Shown piece by piece: positions 1 through 9,738 of a stretch of DNA of 64,000 nt. The translations under genes were made by a program, and so were the position numbers. Below the pieces are notes generated by a model. The model ran no database searches. It worked only from the letters and a program-made list of their open reading frames with translations, and was not told where the DNA came from. The stretch is from CAMQRS01 sp964370065 (lineage in GTDB: Bacteria > Bacillota_I > Bacilli_A > Erysipelotrichales > Erysipelotrichaceae): assembly GCA_964370065.1 (NCBI GenBank), contig CAYJGK010000004.1, positions 1 to 64,000 on the forward strand, read 5' to 3'. The stretch's first letter is position 1. The number at the start of each line of letters is the position of its first letter.

Positions 1-2342
1 TCACTAGAGAAATATCCACTTTCTGCAATATTCACAATGCACATCTGTGCCCATTTAGAACGGTCATTATAATTACGTTCTATATTTTCCTGTGCTTCTA
101 CATAGGCTCTGAAGTCAGCACATAATAAGTATTCATCATTTTTAAACATTAATTCATCGTAAATGACTTTAAAATCATTTAAATCTGAAGAGAATGTTCC
201 ATCTATGAAAGAGTCAATCACATTTTTTAACTCTATATCATTATGATAATAATCCCAAACATTGTAGTAATTTTCGCTATGAATATGCGCTACTTCATTT
301 GCTTTTAATCCAAATATTTCTGCATTCTCCATCCCTACATGATCCACTATTTCCACGTTGGCTCCATCTAAAGTTCCAAGTGTAATCGCCCCATTCATCA
401 TAAATTTCATATTACCTGTACCACTAGCCTCTTTCCCAGCGGTTGAGATTTGTTCTGATACATCGGCAGCATTCATTAATTTTTCAGCTACTGTTACATC
501 ATAATTAGGTATAAACACAACTTTCATGAAGGATGAAATCATAGGATCATTGTTAATAATTTCTTGTAATGTATTAATTAATTTGATTACTTTTTTAGCA
601 AACAAATAAGATGGCGCTGCTTTCGCTGCAAAGATAAAGGTACGTGGTGTGATTTCAAATGTTGGGTCATTTTTCATTTTTTGGTATAAATAAATGATAT
701 GCATAACATTCAATAATTGACGTTTGTAGGCGTGCAATCGTTTCGCTTGCACATCAAAAATAGATTTTACATCTACTTTCACATGACAATGCTCTAATAT
801 ATAATCCGCTAATATTTGTTTACGTGCTTGTTTCACTTTTAAGAATTCATTTTGTGATTTCTTTTGTGTAGCGCATTTTCGTAATTGTGTTAAACAAGTT
901 GGGTCATTAATAAAATCGCTCCCAATTTTTGATTCAATAAATGAAGTTAATTGTGGATTTGTGTACACTAACCAACGGCGATGTGTAATCCCATTTGTTT
1001 TATTCGTTAATTTAGTTGGCATAATTTGTGCAAACTCTTTAAATACATCATCCACTAAAATTTGTGAGTGTAATTTAGCTACACCATTTACTTTATGACT
1101 TCCGACAATAGCTAAGTTAGCCATATGTACTTGGCCATGTTTAATAATACTTAATTTATCCTGTAATTCTGGACAGAAGTATTTATTGTGTATATTGTAT
1201 ACAAATCTTTTTTGTATTTCTTCAATAATCATATAAATTCTAGGTAATAGTTGCTGGATAAAATGCACTGGCCACTTTTCTAACGCTTCACTTAACACGG
1301 TATGGTTTGTATAGCCCATTGTATTTTGTGTAATCGCCCATGCAGCATCCCATCCATATTCATAGTCGTCCATTAAAATACGCATTAATTCAGGAATTGC
1401 TAATACTGGATGTGTATCATTCAATTGGATTGCTACTTTTTCTGCTAAGTTATCCAAACTTGGATACACTTTTAAATGGGAATTCACCAATGAATGAATC
1501 CCTGCACAAACAAAGAAATACTGTTGCTTTAAACGCAACATCTTTCCTTCATCAGTAGAATCATCTGGATATAAACAACGACAAATATCACGGATTTCTT
1601 TAATGTATTGTACGAAGTCTCCTCCTAAATTTTCATCTGCTGGTTCAGCACTCCATAAACGTAGTGTATTGGTTAATTTGGTTCCATGTCCAACAATAGG
1701 CATATCATATGGCACTGCATTAACAATCATACAATCAGCCTGTTCAACCTTAATTTTTCCTTCAGCATTTACATATTGGTTCACGCGGCCACCAAATTTA
1801 ACTTGTACTGTGGACTTTTGTTTCTTCACTTCCCAAACATTACTTAGTTTTAACCATAAATCTGGTACTTCTTTTTGTTCTTTATCTTTAATTAATTGTT
1901 TGAAAAAACCATATTCATAACGAATGCAGTTTCCATGTCCGACATAACGAGTCGATGCCAGTGAATCTAAAAAACATGCAGCTAATCTACCAAGTCCTCC
2001 ATTTCCTAATCCTGCATCACTTTCTAATTCTTCTAATGCATTGATATTAATGTTCAATTCTTCTAAACCTTCTTTTACTACATCATAAATTCCTAAGTTC
2101 ATTAAATTATTAGTTAATAATCTTCCCATTAAAAACTCCATCGAAAAATAATACATTTGTTTTCCTTGTGTAGTGGCTAATTCATCTTTTGATTCTTTCC
2201 AGTTTCCACCCGCATATTCACGGATTAACCTTCCTAAAATCATGTATTTTTCTGAAATGTGAGCTTGTGTAACATCTCGGCCATACTCCTCGATCATCAT
2301 TCTCTCATACATTTCTTTAAACTTTTTTGTTGTTAGATTCAT
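1..2342 (-). CDS. glgP: Glycogen phosphorylase, 3' end cut by window edge
   Basis: Releases glucose-1-phosphate from glycogen or maltodextrin using pyridoxal phosphate (PLP). The frame is open from the ATG at 2342 to base 1, giving 780 codons, so only a short C-terminal piece is missing if the protein has the usual length near 800. The PLP-lysine region reads EASGTGNMKFMMNGA (about 385-440), a hallmark of the family. AAGGAGG lies just upstream of the ATG. It starts 14 bases after glgB ends, so the two are co-transcribed: branching enzyme first, then the degrading enzyme. Identity is firm; glycogen versus maltodextrin preference cannot be read from the sequence. Confidence 0.95.
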   Translation of the reverse strand, partial: MNLTTKKFKEMYERMMIEEYGRDVTQAHISEKYMILGRLIREYAGGNWKESKDELATTQGKQMYYFSMEFLMGRLLTNNLMNLGIYDVVKEGLEELNININALEELESDAGLGNGGLGRLAACFLDSLASTRYVGHGNCIRYEYGFFKQLIKDKEQKEVPDLWLKLSNVWEVKKQKSTVQVKFGGRVNQYVNAEGKIKVEQADCMIVNAVPYDMPIVGHGTKLTNTLRLWSAEPADENLGGDFVQYIKEIRDICRCLYPDDSTDEGKMLRLKQQYFFVCAGIHSLVNSHLKVYPSLDNLAEKVAIQLNDTHPVLAIPELMRILMDDYEYGWDAAWAITQNTMGYTNHTVLSEALEKWPVHFIQQLLPRIYMIIEEIQKRFVYNIHNKYFCPELQDKLSIIKHGQVHMANLAIVGSHKVNGVAKLHSQILVDDVFKEFAQIMPTKLTNKTNGITHRRWLVYTNPQLTSFIESKIGSDFINDPTCLTQLRKCATQKKSQNEFLKVKQARKQILADYILEHCHVKVDVKSIFDVQAKRLHAYKRQLLNVMHIIYLYQKMKNDPTFEITPRTFIFAAKAAPSYLFAKKVIKLINTLQEIINNDPMISSFMKVVFIPNYDVTVAEKLMNAADVSEQISTAGKEASGTGNMKFMMNGAITLGTLDGANVEIVDHVGMENAEIFGLKANEVAHIHSENYYNVWDYYHNDIELKNVIDSFIDGTFSSDLNDFKVIYDELMFKNDEYLLCADFRAYVEAQENIERNYNDRSKWAQMCIVNIAESGYFSS

Positions 2343-2356
2343 AGGGCAAATCCTCC

Positions 2357-4192
2357 TTATTTCCTATTCTTGTGGTGTAATATAATTCCTCCAAATGGAG
2401 CTACATCTATACTAATGTAATACGGTTTATAATCAACATATTCTTTTTTTGCACGTACTGCACGTTTATTAACTAATCCATCACCACTATATTTTTCATC
2501 ATCACTATTAAATATTTCTTTATAGAAACCTGTTTCTAATACTCCGAAATAATGATTATGATAGGCTTGATTAGACATGTTTAATACAACAATAATTGTT
2601 TCTTCTTCATCCTTACGAATATAACTGAACAAATTTTCATTATTATTATCCGCATCAATCCACTCAAAATAGTTATGATCGTATTCATGGGCATATAACG
2701 CAGGGTGTGTGCAATATAACTTTGATAAATCTCTAAACATCTTATGGAATGAGTCATGCATTGGGTACTTTAACAGGAACCAATCATTTTCTTCACTCTC
2801 ATCAAATTCTCTTAATTGTCCAAATTCATTTCCCATAAAATTCAATTTTTTTCCTGGGTGTGTAAACATATATGTGTATAATAAACGTGCTTGCTTAAAT
2901 TTATCACCATATAGGCCCCACATCTTATCTACAATAGTTGCTTTACTGTGTACCACCTCATCATGTGAAAAAGGTAAGATAAATCGTTCACTAAAGTAAT
3001 ATGCCATTGAAAAGTTAATTTTATTATGTTTATGTTGACGTAAGATTGGATCAATTTTGAAGTAACTCAATGTATCGTTCATCCAACCTAAATCCCACTT
3101 ATAATCAAATCCTAAACCGCCATCTATGGTTGGTCTAGTCACGTTTTGGAAGTCACTTGAATCTTCCGCTATCAACATAACATTAGGAAAAGTATTATGC
3201 AAGTAATAATTCATCCTTTTTATAAATGACAATCCACCTTCATTGACTCCTCTTTGCTTATTTCCTTGCCAATAAATCACATTGCTCATTGCATCCATAC
3301 GAATTCCATCTACGTGGAATTCATCTAACATATAGGCAGCAGCACTCATTAAGAAACTTCTTACTTCTTCTTTCCACAAGTTAAAGTTTGCTGTTCCCCA
3401 TTCACTATAGGCATTTTCACTATCATTATATTCATATAAATGTGTACCATCAAATTTATTTAATGCAAAGTCATCCATAACAAAATGCACTGGTACAAAA
3501 TCAAAGATTACCCCTATACCATTTTTGTGTAATACATTTATTAAGTACTTTAATTCATTAATTGTTCCATAGCGAGATGTAATAGCAAAGTACCCACTTG
3601 CTTGATATCCCCAACTTCCATCAAATGGATGTTCATTTAATGGCATAAATTCAACATGTGTAAAGTAGTTATCTTTTAAATATTGCACTAAATCTTTGGC
3701 AATGACTTTATAGTTTGGATCACTATCAGCATTTTCACGTTGCCAAGCACCCACATGCATTTCGTAAATATTCATAGGTGTATCATAGTTTTTAGTTCTA
3801 CTTTTCATCCATTTAGAATCACTCCATCTATAACTGTTACGCTTTGCTACAATACTCGCAGTATGGGGGCGAACTTCATTATAAATGCTGAATGGGTCCA
3901 TTTTATCTACTACACGTCCATCGCATTGTGTCACGCGATATTTATAAGTGTCATTTACTTTCACGTGTGCGATAAACACTTCGTAAACACCACGATCATC
4001 TACACGATGCATCATCGCTACTTCTTGTCCCCAGTTATTAAACGATCCAATGACTTGAATACATCGAGCATTAGGAGCCCATACTCTAAATCGTACACCT
4101 TCTACTCCTTCAAATGTTAATTGCGCACCAAATACCTCATAAGCATTAATGCAGTGTCCTTCAAAAAAAGATTGAATAATTTGTTTTTCCAT
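2357..4192 (-). CDS. glgB: 1,4-alpha-glucan branching enzyme (GH13)
   Basis: Transfers alpha-1,4 glucan segments to make alpha-1,6 branches in glycogen. The 611-residue protein has an N-terminal CBM48-like domain (about 20-110) and a GH13 barrel. Conserved regions are DFVPVHF (231-237), GIRMDAMSNV with the nucleophile Asp300, LIAEDSSD with the acid/base Glu343, and FSHDEVVH (408-415). It is somewhat shorter than many GlgB proteins because it lacks a long N-terminal extension. It lies between a hairpin and glgP and is expressed with glgP. The catalytic set is complete, so activity is expected. Confidence 0.95.
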   Translation of the reverse strand: MEKQIIQSFFEGHCINAYEVFGAQLTFEGVEGVRFRVWAPNARCIQVIGSFNNWGQEVAMMHRVDDRGVYEVFIAHVKVNDTYKYRVTQCDGRVVDKMDPFSIYNEVRPHTASIVAKRNSYRWSDSKWMKSRTKNYDTPMNIYEMHVGAWQRENADSDPNYKVIAKDLVQYLKDNYFTHVEFMPLNEHPFDGSWGYQASGYFAITSRYGTINELKYLINVLHKNGIGVIFDFVPVHFVMDDFALNKFDGTHLYEYNDSENAYSEWGTANFNLWKEEVRSFLMSAAAYMLDEFHVDGIRMDAMSNVIYWQGNKQRGVNEGGLSFIKRMNYYLHNTFPNVMLIAEDSSDFQNVTRPTIDGGLGFDYKWDLGWMNDTLSYFKIDPILRQHKHNKINFSMAYYFSERFILPFSHDEVVHSKATIVDKMWGLYGDKFKQARLLYTYMFTHPGKKLNFMGNEFGQLREFDESEENDWFLLKYPMHDSFHKMFRDLSKLYCTHPALYAHEYDHNYFEWIDADNNNENLFSYIRKDEEETIIVVLNMSNQAYHNHYFGVLETGFYKEIFNSDDEKYSGDGLVNKRAVRAKKEYVDYKPYYISIDVAPFGGIILHHKNRK

Positions 4193-4210
4193 AATGTTCC
4201 CCTTTATAAA

Positions 4211-4236
4211 TAAGGTAGAGATCCTCTCTACCTTAT
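4211..4236 (-). terminator. Hairpin between the Dabb gene and glgB
   Basis: A 9-bp stem (AAGGTAGAG / CTCTACCTT) with a 5-base loop. On the minus strand it is followed only by a weak T-rich stretch (ATTTAT), so it may be a partial terminator or an mRNA-stabilising hairpin separating phosphoglucomutase-Dabb expression from glgB-glgP. Confidence 0.5.
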
Positions 4237-4239
4237 CAA

Positions 4240-4539
4240 TTATTTACAGTAATCAATACAACTTCTAATCTTCATTTTATCTTTTACATGTAAAGCTGCT
4301 GCTTTATGTAAAGGATGCTCTTGATAAAAATCTAAAGCAACTTCATTTTCAAAACTACTATCTAATAATAATTCATCACTGCTAGAAGCCATCACATCAT
4401 AGACAACTTCCATACTTAGTAATCCATCAATTTGTCCGACTAAACATTCTAAATCTTGTTTAAACGCTTGGGCAATCTCTTGTTTTTGTGATGGTGTTAA
4501 ACAATCCTTAAATTGCCACATTACAATATGTCTAACCAT
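4240..4539 (-). CDS. Dabb (stress-responsive A/B barrel) family protein
   Basis: A 99-residue protein that opens MVRHIVMWQFKD and contains the family pattern of a short ferredoxin-like alpha/beta barrel (His near the N-terminus, a central beta segment LLSMEVVYDV, then LDFYQEHPLHKAA). Dabb proteins form dimeric barrels; most bacterial members have no known substrate. Its start codon shares one base with the phosphoglucomutase stop (TAATG), implying translational coupling. Function in glycogen metabolism is suggested only by position. Confidence 0.8.
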   Translation of the reverse strand: MVRHIVMWQFKDCLTPSQKQEIAQAFKQDLECLVGQIDGLLSMEVVYDVMASSSDELLLDSSFENEVALDFYQEHPLHKAAALHVKDKMKIRSCIDYCK

Positions 4540-6233
4540 TATTTAGTGTATTGCTCCATTGCTTTTTTAAGTGCATTCCCTTTTGTATTTGCTTCTTCTA
4601 AACTACTTCCTTTTACACAGTAGTAGAATTTACATTTGGGTTCCGTCCCACTTGGGCGAATGGCAATCCAACTTCCATCACATAAATAATATTTTAATAC
4701 ATCAGAAACAGCGAATCCCTCTAATGTTTTTTGCTCATCATTCTCGACTACGATACTGTCTTTATAATCTTCAAAACGAATAACATCATACACATCTATT
4801 TTTTTAACACGACTCGTACGTAAACCAGCTAAAATACTTTGAATCTTAGCTGCCCCTTCCATTCCTTTTAGAGTTAACGAAACTTGGCTTTCTTCATAGT
4901 ATCCATGACGTTTATACAATTCCTCTAATACATCTACTAACGTCTTCCCTTGTGCTTTATAGTAACTAGCTGCTTCAGCTAACATTAGACATGCTTGTGG
5001 TGCATCTTTATCGCGTACAAATGGTGCAATTAAACTTCCATAGCTCTCTTCATAACCAAATACATATTGTTTTTGATTTGTGATTTCATATTGTGCTACT
5101 TTTTCTCCGATAAATTTAAATCCAGTTAGTGTTTTTTCTGTCTCCACACCATAGTGTGTTGCAATTTTTTCTCCTAAATCACTTGTGACCACTGTATTAA
5201 ACATAACTGGATTAGCAGGCATTTTATTTTGCATCTCTAATTGGCTAAATATATATTCAATTAAAACACTACCACTTTGATTTCCACTTAATAGCACATA
5301 TTCATCATTATGTTTTACCCCTACACCCATGCGGTCAGCATCTGGATCACATACTAAAATAATATCTGCATCTTCTCTTTTTGCATATTCGATTGCTAAT
5401 TCATAGGCCCCTGCCTCCTCTGGATTAGGCGTCGGAGTATTAGAAAAATCAGGATCTGGTGAACATTGCTCCTCTACTGCAATGAATTGATAACCACTTC
5501 TTGTATATATTTCTTTAACAGGAATATTCGCTGTTCCATGTTCTGGTGTAAAAATAATTTTCAAATTCTTTTTATCCATTTCAGGTTGTAGTTGAATAGC
5601 TAATACTTTTTCATAATATGGTTCATCAATATCTGTACCAATCATTTTAATAAGTGCCTTTTGCTCTTCAGTACATGTAATTACTAAACTTAGCTCATCT
5701 TCAATTTCATTTACATAATCAACGACTTGTTTGGCTAAAGCAGGCACTAATTGACACCCTTGATCATCATATAGTTTGTAACCATTATATTCTTTTGGAT
5801 TATGTGATGCAGTAATCATAATCCCTCCAGCACACCCTAACGAACGTACTGCATACGACAATTCAGGTGTTGGTCTTAAACTTTCAAATACATAGCTTGC
5901 AATCCCAAATGTAGCTAATACATTGGCACTTACCATCGCAAATTCATAAGACATATGGCGGTTATCATAACCAATAGCTACCCCTTGTGCTAATGCTTCT
6001 TTTGATAAACTTGCAATATACTTAGCAAATCCAAAATTTGCCTTTGCGATTGTGTGTACATTAATACGGTTTGTACCAGCCCCTAATACACCACGCATTC
6101 CTGCTGTTCCAAATTCAATATTTGTATAAAAAGCATCTTCAATTTGTTTTTCATTCATAGATTCTAATTCTGTTCTTAGTGTTTGTTCTAAGTTTGGATG
6201 ATTAATCCAACGTTCAAAATTTGTTTTATACAT
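4539..6233 (-). CDS. pgcA: Phosphoglucomutase / phosphomannomutase (alpha-D-phosphohexomutase)
   Basis: Interconverts glucose-1-phosphate and glucose-6-phosphate, linking glycogen to glycolysis. The 564-residue protein has the four-domain phosphohexomutase signatures: TASHNPKEYNGYK with phosphoserine Ser143, the metal loop DPDADR (296-301), and the phosphate-binding RPSGTEPK near the C-terminus. Length matches the long PgcA/PGM2-like group of Firmicutes. It is the first gene of the glycogen block and overlaps the Dabb start by one base. The symbol follows the B. subtilis paralogue; glucose versus mannose preference is not settled. Confidence 0.92.
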   Translation of the reverse strand: MYKTNFERWINHPNLEQTLRTELESMNEKQIEDAFYTNIEFGTAGMRGVLGAGTNRINVHTIAKANFGFAKYIASLSKEALAQGVAIGYDNRHMSYEFAMVSANVLATFGIASYVFESLRPTPELSYAVRSLGCAGGIMITASHNPKEYNGYKLYDDQGCQLVPALAKQVVDYVNEIEDELSLVITCTEEQKALIKMIGTDIDEPYYEKVLAIQLQPEMDKKNLKIIFTPEHGTANIPVKEIYTRSGYQFIAVEEQCSPDPDFSNTPTPNPEEAGAYELAIEYAKREDADIILVCDPDADRMGVGVKHNDEYVLLSGNQSGSVLIEYIFSQLEMQNKMPANPVMFNTVVTSDLGEKIATHYGVETEKTLTGFKFIGEKVAQYEITNQKQYVFGYEESYGSLIAPFVRDKDAPQACLMLAEAASYYKAQGKTLVDVLEELYKRHGYYEESQVSLTLKGMEGAAKIQSILAGLRTSRVKKIDVYDVIRFEDYKDSIVVENDEQKTLEGFAVSDVLKYYLCDGSWIAIRPSGTEPKCKFYYCVKGSSLEEANTKGNALKKAMEQYTK

Positions 6234-6257
6234 TCTATTTCCCTTTCCTGTAATTTC

Positions 6258-6283
6258 AAAAAAAAGGTGGAACCCACCTTTTC
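6258..6283 (-). terminator. Rho-independent terminator of ptsH
   Basis: Stem AAGGTGG / CCACCTT with a GTT loop, followed on the minus strand by at least six T. It lies immediately after the HPr gene and before the phosphoglucomutase start, so HPr is insulated from the glycogen block. Confidence 0.85.
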
Positions 6284-6287
6284 ATCA

Positions 6288-6554
6288 TTACCCAATAATT
6301 TTTTGAGTTCTTAATACTTCTTCAATTGCTGCGATAGCTGCATCTTCATCATCACCAACACATGAAATTGTAATTTCTGATTGTGTAGGAATTCCTAAAG
6401 ACATAACACCCATGATTGACTTCATGTTTACTTCACGACCTCCGAATGTTACGTTGATTTCGCTTTTGTACTTGCTAGCTGCGTTCACTGCAACAGTTGC
6501 AGGACGTGCGTGTAATCCAACTGGATCGATAACAGTTACTGTAATTTGTTTCAT
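6288..6554 (-). CDS. ptsH: Phosphocarrier protein HPr
   Basis: Small cytoplasmic phosphocarrier of the sugar phosphotransferase system. The 88-residue protein has GLHARPA with the active-site His15 and the regulatory VNMKSIMGV with Ser46, the HPr kinase target of Gram-positive bacteria. The Ser46 site fits CcpA-type control at the cre site of the mannose PTS operon in this window. ptsI is not next to it; the gene is monocistronic, between its own terminator and an AGGAGG ribosome binding site. Confidence 0.96.
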   Translation of the reverse strand: MKQITVTVIDPVGLHARPATVAVNAASKYKSEINVTFGGREVNMKSIMGVMSLGIPTQSEITISCVGDDEDAAIAAIEEVLRTQKIIG

Positions 6555-6617
6555 AATAATATTTCCTCCTCGATAAGTATCTACTTTCCTTATTATTTTA
6601 CCTTAAAATCCCATAGT

Positions 6618-7064
6618 TTACAACTTTTTTTTATTATATTCATTGATAATCACATCACTATTCATAATTTTAACACCTAAAGTTGAAATCGTTTTCACAC
6701 AAAAGCCATTTCCTGCGATTAATCGACCACTAAATGTGCCATCATATATTTTCCCGAATCCACAACTCGGACTTTTTGATTTCATAATGGCAAGTGTAAT
6801 ATTCTGTTTTTCTACTATTCCCTTTACAATTTGTGCCCCTTTGTGAAACGCTTCGCTTTGATCATTCCCCTGTGCATCAATAGCTCTTCCATCCCTAATT
6901 TCACAAGGAATGCGCGAGTTCATTGCTAACCCTCCTAATATTTCTGGACAAACTTTTACAACTTCATGTCCTTTACAATATTCTTCAATAGCAATATGAT
7001 AACTATCTTTTCCATCATATCGAGTTTTTTCACCTAGTAAACAAGCACTGACTAATATTTTCAT
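6618..7064 (-). CDS. DUF523 family protein
   Basis: A 148-residue protein matching DUF523: an N-terminal KILVSACLLGEKTRYDG, a central CPEILGGLAMNSRIPCEIR and SKSPSCGFGKIYDGTFSG. The three conserved cysteine regions suggest a metal or Fe-S site, but no biochemical role is established for the family. It lies 8 bases after rlmH with its own AGGAG site and is probably expressed with it. Confidence 0.85.
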   Translation of the reverse strand: MKILVSACLLGEKTRYDGKDSYHIAIEEYCKGHEVVKVCPEILGGLAMNSRIPCEIRDGRAIDAQGNDQSEAFHKGAQIVKGIVEKQNITLAIMKSKSPSCGFGKIYDGTFSGRLIAGNGFCVKTISTLGVKIMNSDVIINEYNKKKL

Positions 7065-7072
7065 GCATTCTC

Positions 7073-7549
7073 CTATTTATGGTACGTCTCATTATTATTA
7101 ATTTTAAATGCACGATATATTTGTTCTAATATTAATACGCGCACCATTTGATGCGTAAAAGTTAAATCACTCAGTTTCCATCGTAGTTGACTTCGTGCAA
7201 TTAATTCATTCGAAACACCTAAGCTACCACCAATCACAAATGTAATATCACTTTGTCCATACGTCGGTATTTGATCTAATTTTTTCGCAAATTCTTCACT
7301 ACTCATCATCTTTCCATGTAAATCTAATAAAATAACGTATTCTTTTTCTTTGATTTTTTGAAGAACACGTTCGCCTTCTACTTTTATAATCTTATCCATT
7401 TCCGCCTGTTTACACTTTTGGGGAGCTGCTTCATCATTGACTTCAATCACTTCTAACTTTGTATACGTTTGTAGTCGTTTACTAAATTCATCAATTTGCA
7501 TCTTTAATGCTTTTTCTTTGATTTTTCCAATCGCGACTATTTTGATCAT
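7073..7549 (-). CDS. rlmH: 23S rRNA (pseudouridine1915-N3)-methyltransferase RlmH
   Basis: SPOUT-fold methyltransferase that modifies pseudouridine 1915 in helix 69 of 23S rRNA. The 158-residue length is typical. The SAM-knot pattern is visible as ITFVIGGSLGVSNEL and the C-terminal LTFTHQMVRVLILEQIYRAFKI segment is diagnostic. Its ATG overlaps the stop of the upstream YycJ-like gene by four bases (ATGA), an arrangement like the yycJ-rlmH neighbourhood of other Firmicutes. Confidence 0.95.
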   Translation of the reverse strand: MIKIVAIGKIKEKALKMQIDEFSKRLQTYTKLEVIEVNDEAAPQKCKQAEMDKIIKVEGERVLQKIKEKEYVILLDLHGKMMSSEEFAKKLDQIPTYGQSDITFVIGGSLGVSNELIARSQLRWKLSDLTFTHQMVRVLILEQIYRAFKINNNETYHK

Positions 7550-8295
7550 ATCTGTTCTCCCCCCCTAATAATTTCAAATTGAGGCGCACTTACAATACGA
7601 ATATGTGCATATGCAACTCCCATTGCACGCAGTGTATCCAATAACACCTCTTTTGCCTTTTCCATCGTATTTCCCTGTTCGCTAATATGTGCTAATACAA
7701 TTTCTTTTGTCTTGCTACCAATGATGCGTGATAATAAATACGCGCAATCTTCATTGCATAAATGCCCTACATCCGAAATGATTCGTTGTTTAGTGAACAT
7801 AGGTCGACTCGTTTGCATTAGCATTTCCACATCATGGTTGCTTTCTACAATGTAGTAATCCGCATTTTCTAAAATTGTTAAATGCTCTTCTTTTAGATAA
7901 CCTGTATCTGTTAAGTATACTAATTTTTGAGTACCACTATACACGACAAAGCCTGAGCATGCTTCACTATCATGAGAAAGTGGTATTTCTTCTACACGTA
8001 ATGTATGAATATCTATCTGACTATAATCTTCTATTTGTGTAAAAGCATTTGTTTCTAATTTTGTTTTGCTATATGTAGGAATTGAATCAAACATTTTTAA
8101 TTGAGCAATATGATCTCTATGTGCATGGGTAATTAATAAAGCATCACTCTTTAAATAATCGTATTGTAGACGATCAAAACAGTTTTTTAAATATTTTTGA
8201 GTGGTCCCACAATCAATAATAATATTGGTTTGTGCATCTCTAATCAAACAACAATTCCCTTTTGACCCACTTGCTAATAAAGCATATTTCAACAT
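7546..8295 (-). CDS. Metallo-beta-lactamase-fold hydrolase (YycJ/WalJ-like)
   Basis: A 249-residue MBL-fold protein with the metal-binding HAHRDH (about residues 57-62), a downstream Asp in LTDTGYL and a late His in LAHISEQGN. It resembles YycJ/WalJ, a predicted nuclease encoded near walKR in Bacilli; here walKR is absent and the gene sits between dnaB and rlmH. Start is the ATG preceded by GGAGAT. Nuclease activity is an inference from the family. Confidence 0.85.
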   Translation of the reverse strand: MLKYALLASGSKGNCCLIRDAQTNIIIDCGTTQKYLKNCFDRLQYDYLKSDALLITHAHRDHIAQLKMFDSIPTYSKTKLETNAFTQIEDYSQIDIHTLRVEEIPLSHDSEACSGFVVYSGTQKLVYLTDTGYLKEEHLTILENADYYIVESNHDVEMLMQTSRPMFTKQRIISDVGHLCNEDCAYLLSRIIGSKTKEIVLAHISEQGNTMEKAKEVLLDTLRAMGVAYAHIRIVSAPQFEIIRGGEQI

Positions 8296-8360
8296 AATAT
8301 CTATCTCCTAAATCTGCGTATAATTATAGCACACTTCAATTATGAATACAGGATTAACAT

Positions 8361-8394
8361 AAATAAAAGATAGGAAATGTATATTTCCTATCTT
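8361..8394 (-). terminator. Rho-independent terminator after dnaB
   Basis: A 12-bp perfect stem (AAGATAGGAAAT / ATTTCCTATCTT) with loop ATAC on the minus strand, followed by TTTAT. It ends the gdpP-rplI-dnaB unit 3 bases beyond the dnaB stop. Confidence 0.8.
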
Positions 8395-8396
8395 GA

Positions 8397-9737
8397 TTAA
8401 TATTCATCGCTTTGTTCAATTGAATAAAAGGCATTGACTGATTTTTGGAAAGATAATTTGATTTTCTTTAAGGCACCATTACGATGCTTTTGAACATCAA
8501 CTTCTGTTTCTACTTGATCAGCATCCATCTCTTTATCATAATAATCGTCTCGATACAAGAAAACAACGATATCCGCATCTTGTTCAATCGCTCCCGACTC
8601 TCTTAAGTCAGATAACATTGGTCTTTTATCCGCTCGAGTTTCTACTCCACGTGATAGCTGTGATAAAGCAATAACCGGACATTCTAACTCTCTTGCCAAT
8701 GCTTTTAAACTTCTTGAAATTTCAGATACTTCCTGCTGTCTATTTTCTTTACTTGAACTAGACCCACTAATTAACTGTAAGTAGTCAATTACAATTAAAT
8801 CTATTCCATGTTCTGATTGTAGTTTACGACATTTAGAAAAAATATCAGGCATACGAATTGTGGCACTGTCATCAATAAATAATTTTAATGACCCAAGTGC
8901 ATTAGCAGATTCACTTAGTCGGTTCATCTCATCGCTGCGCAATTGTCCACTACGTAATTTATTTCCTTCAATTTGTGATTTTGCACTTAATATTCTTCGC
9001 ATATACTGTTCGGCTGGCATCTCTAACGAGAATAATGCAACAGCTCCTTTATTTCTTGGTCTTTCACTAATTTTTAAAGCCAAATTCAAGGCAAAGGCTG
9101 TTTTCCCCATAGATGGACGGGCTGCTAAGATAATTAAATCCCCACGTTGTAAACCATTTGTAAGTTTATCAATATCACGATACCCTGTTTCCACACCCGT
9201 GATTCCATCACTTGATTTGCGTAATTCATTAATCTCATTCATTACGTTACCAACAACTTCTCTAGAACCTTTAAAGTTAGTTGCTTTTCTACGTCTAGTC
9301 ACATCTAGTATATTACGTTCTGCACTATCCATTAAATCATCTAAATCTTGGCTTTCATCAAATCCTTGTTCGGCTATTTTTTCAGCTGCTTCAATTAAAT
9401 GGCGAGCATATGCTTTCTTTTGTACGATTTCGATATAATACATAACATTGGCACTACTCACTGCACTATCACTTAACGAAACAATATAATCACCACCACC
9501 AGCAATCGCTAACTCATCTAAATCCTGCAAGCGTGCAGTAAGCGTGGTGGGATCAACCGGCTTCTTTTCGTTCATTAAAAATTCCATTGCATTAAAAATA
9601 CGTTTATGGGGCTCGACAAAGAAATCATCTTTCATAAGGTTTTGATCGTATACTGTTTTTATGACACTAGGATATACAAGCAAAGCTCCTAATATAGCCT
9701 GTTCTGCCTCTAGGTTATGAGGTAATTGTCTACTCAT
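8397..9737 (-). CDS. dnaB: Replicative DNA helicase
   Basis: Hexameric helicase that unwinds the replication fork. The 446-residue protein has the N-terminal DnaB domain (1-~110), a linker, and a RecA-type core with Walker A AARPSMGKTA (205-214), Walker B DLIVIDYLQLI, and the arginine-finger region LSDLRESGAIEQDAD. It starts one base after rplI ends, the common gdpP-rplI-dnaB order of Firmicutes (called dnaC in B. subtilis). No intein is present. Confidence 0.97.
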   Translation of the reverse strand: MSRQLPHNLEAEQAILGALLVYPSVIKTVYDQNLMKDDFFVEPHKRIFNAMEFLMNEKKPVDPTTLTARLQDLDELAIAGGGDYIVSLSDSAVSSANVMYYIEIVQKKAYARHLIEAAEKIAEQGFDESQDLDDLMDSAERNILDVTRRRKATNFKGSREVVGNVMNEINELRKSSDGITGVETGYRDIDKLTNGLQRGDLIILAARPSMGKTAFALNLALKISERPRNKGAVALFSLEMPAEQYMRRILSAKSQIEGNKLRSGQLRSDEMNRLSESANALGSLKLFIDDSATIRMPDIFSKCRKLQSEHGIDLIVIDYLQLISGSSSSKENRQQEVSEISRSLKALARELECPVIALSQLSRGVETRADKRPMLSDLRESGAIEQDADIVVFLYRDDYYDKEMDADQVETEVDVQKHRNGALKKIKLSFQKSVNAFYSIEQSDEY

Positions 9738-9738
9738 A

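Noticed and set aside
1340..1920. Plus-strand frames opposite glgP
   Set aside because: They lie antisense to a well-supported gene and have no recognisable product.
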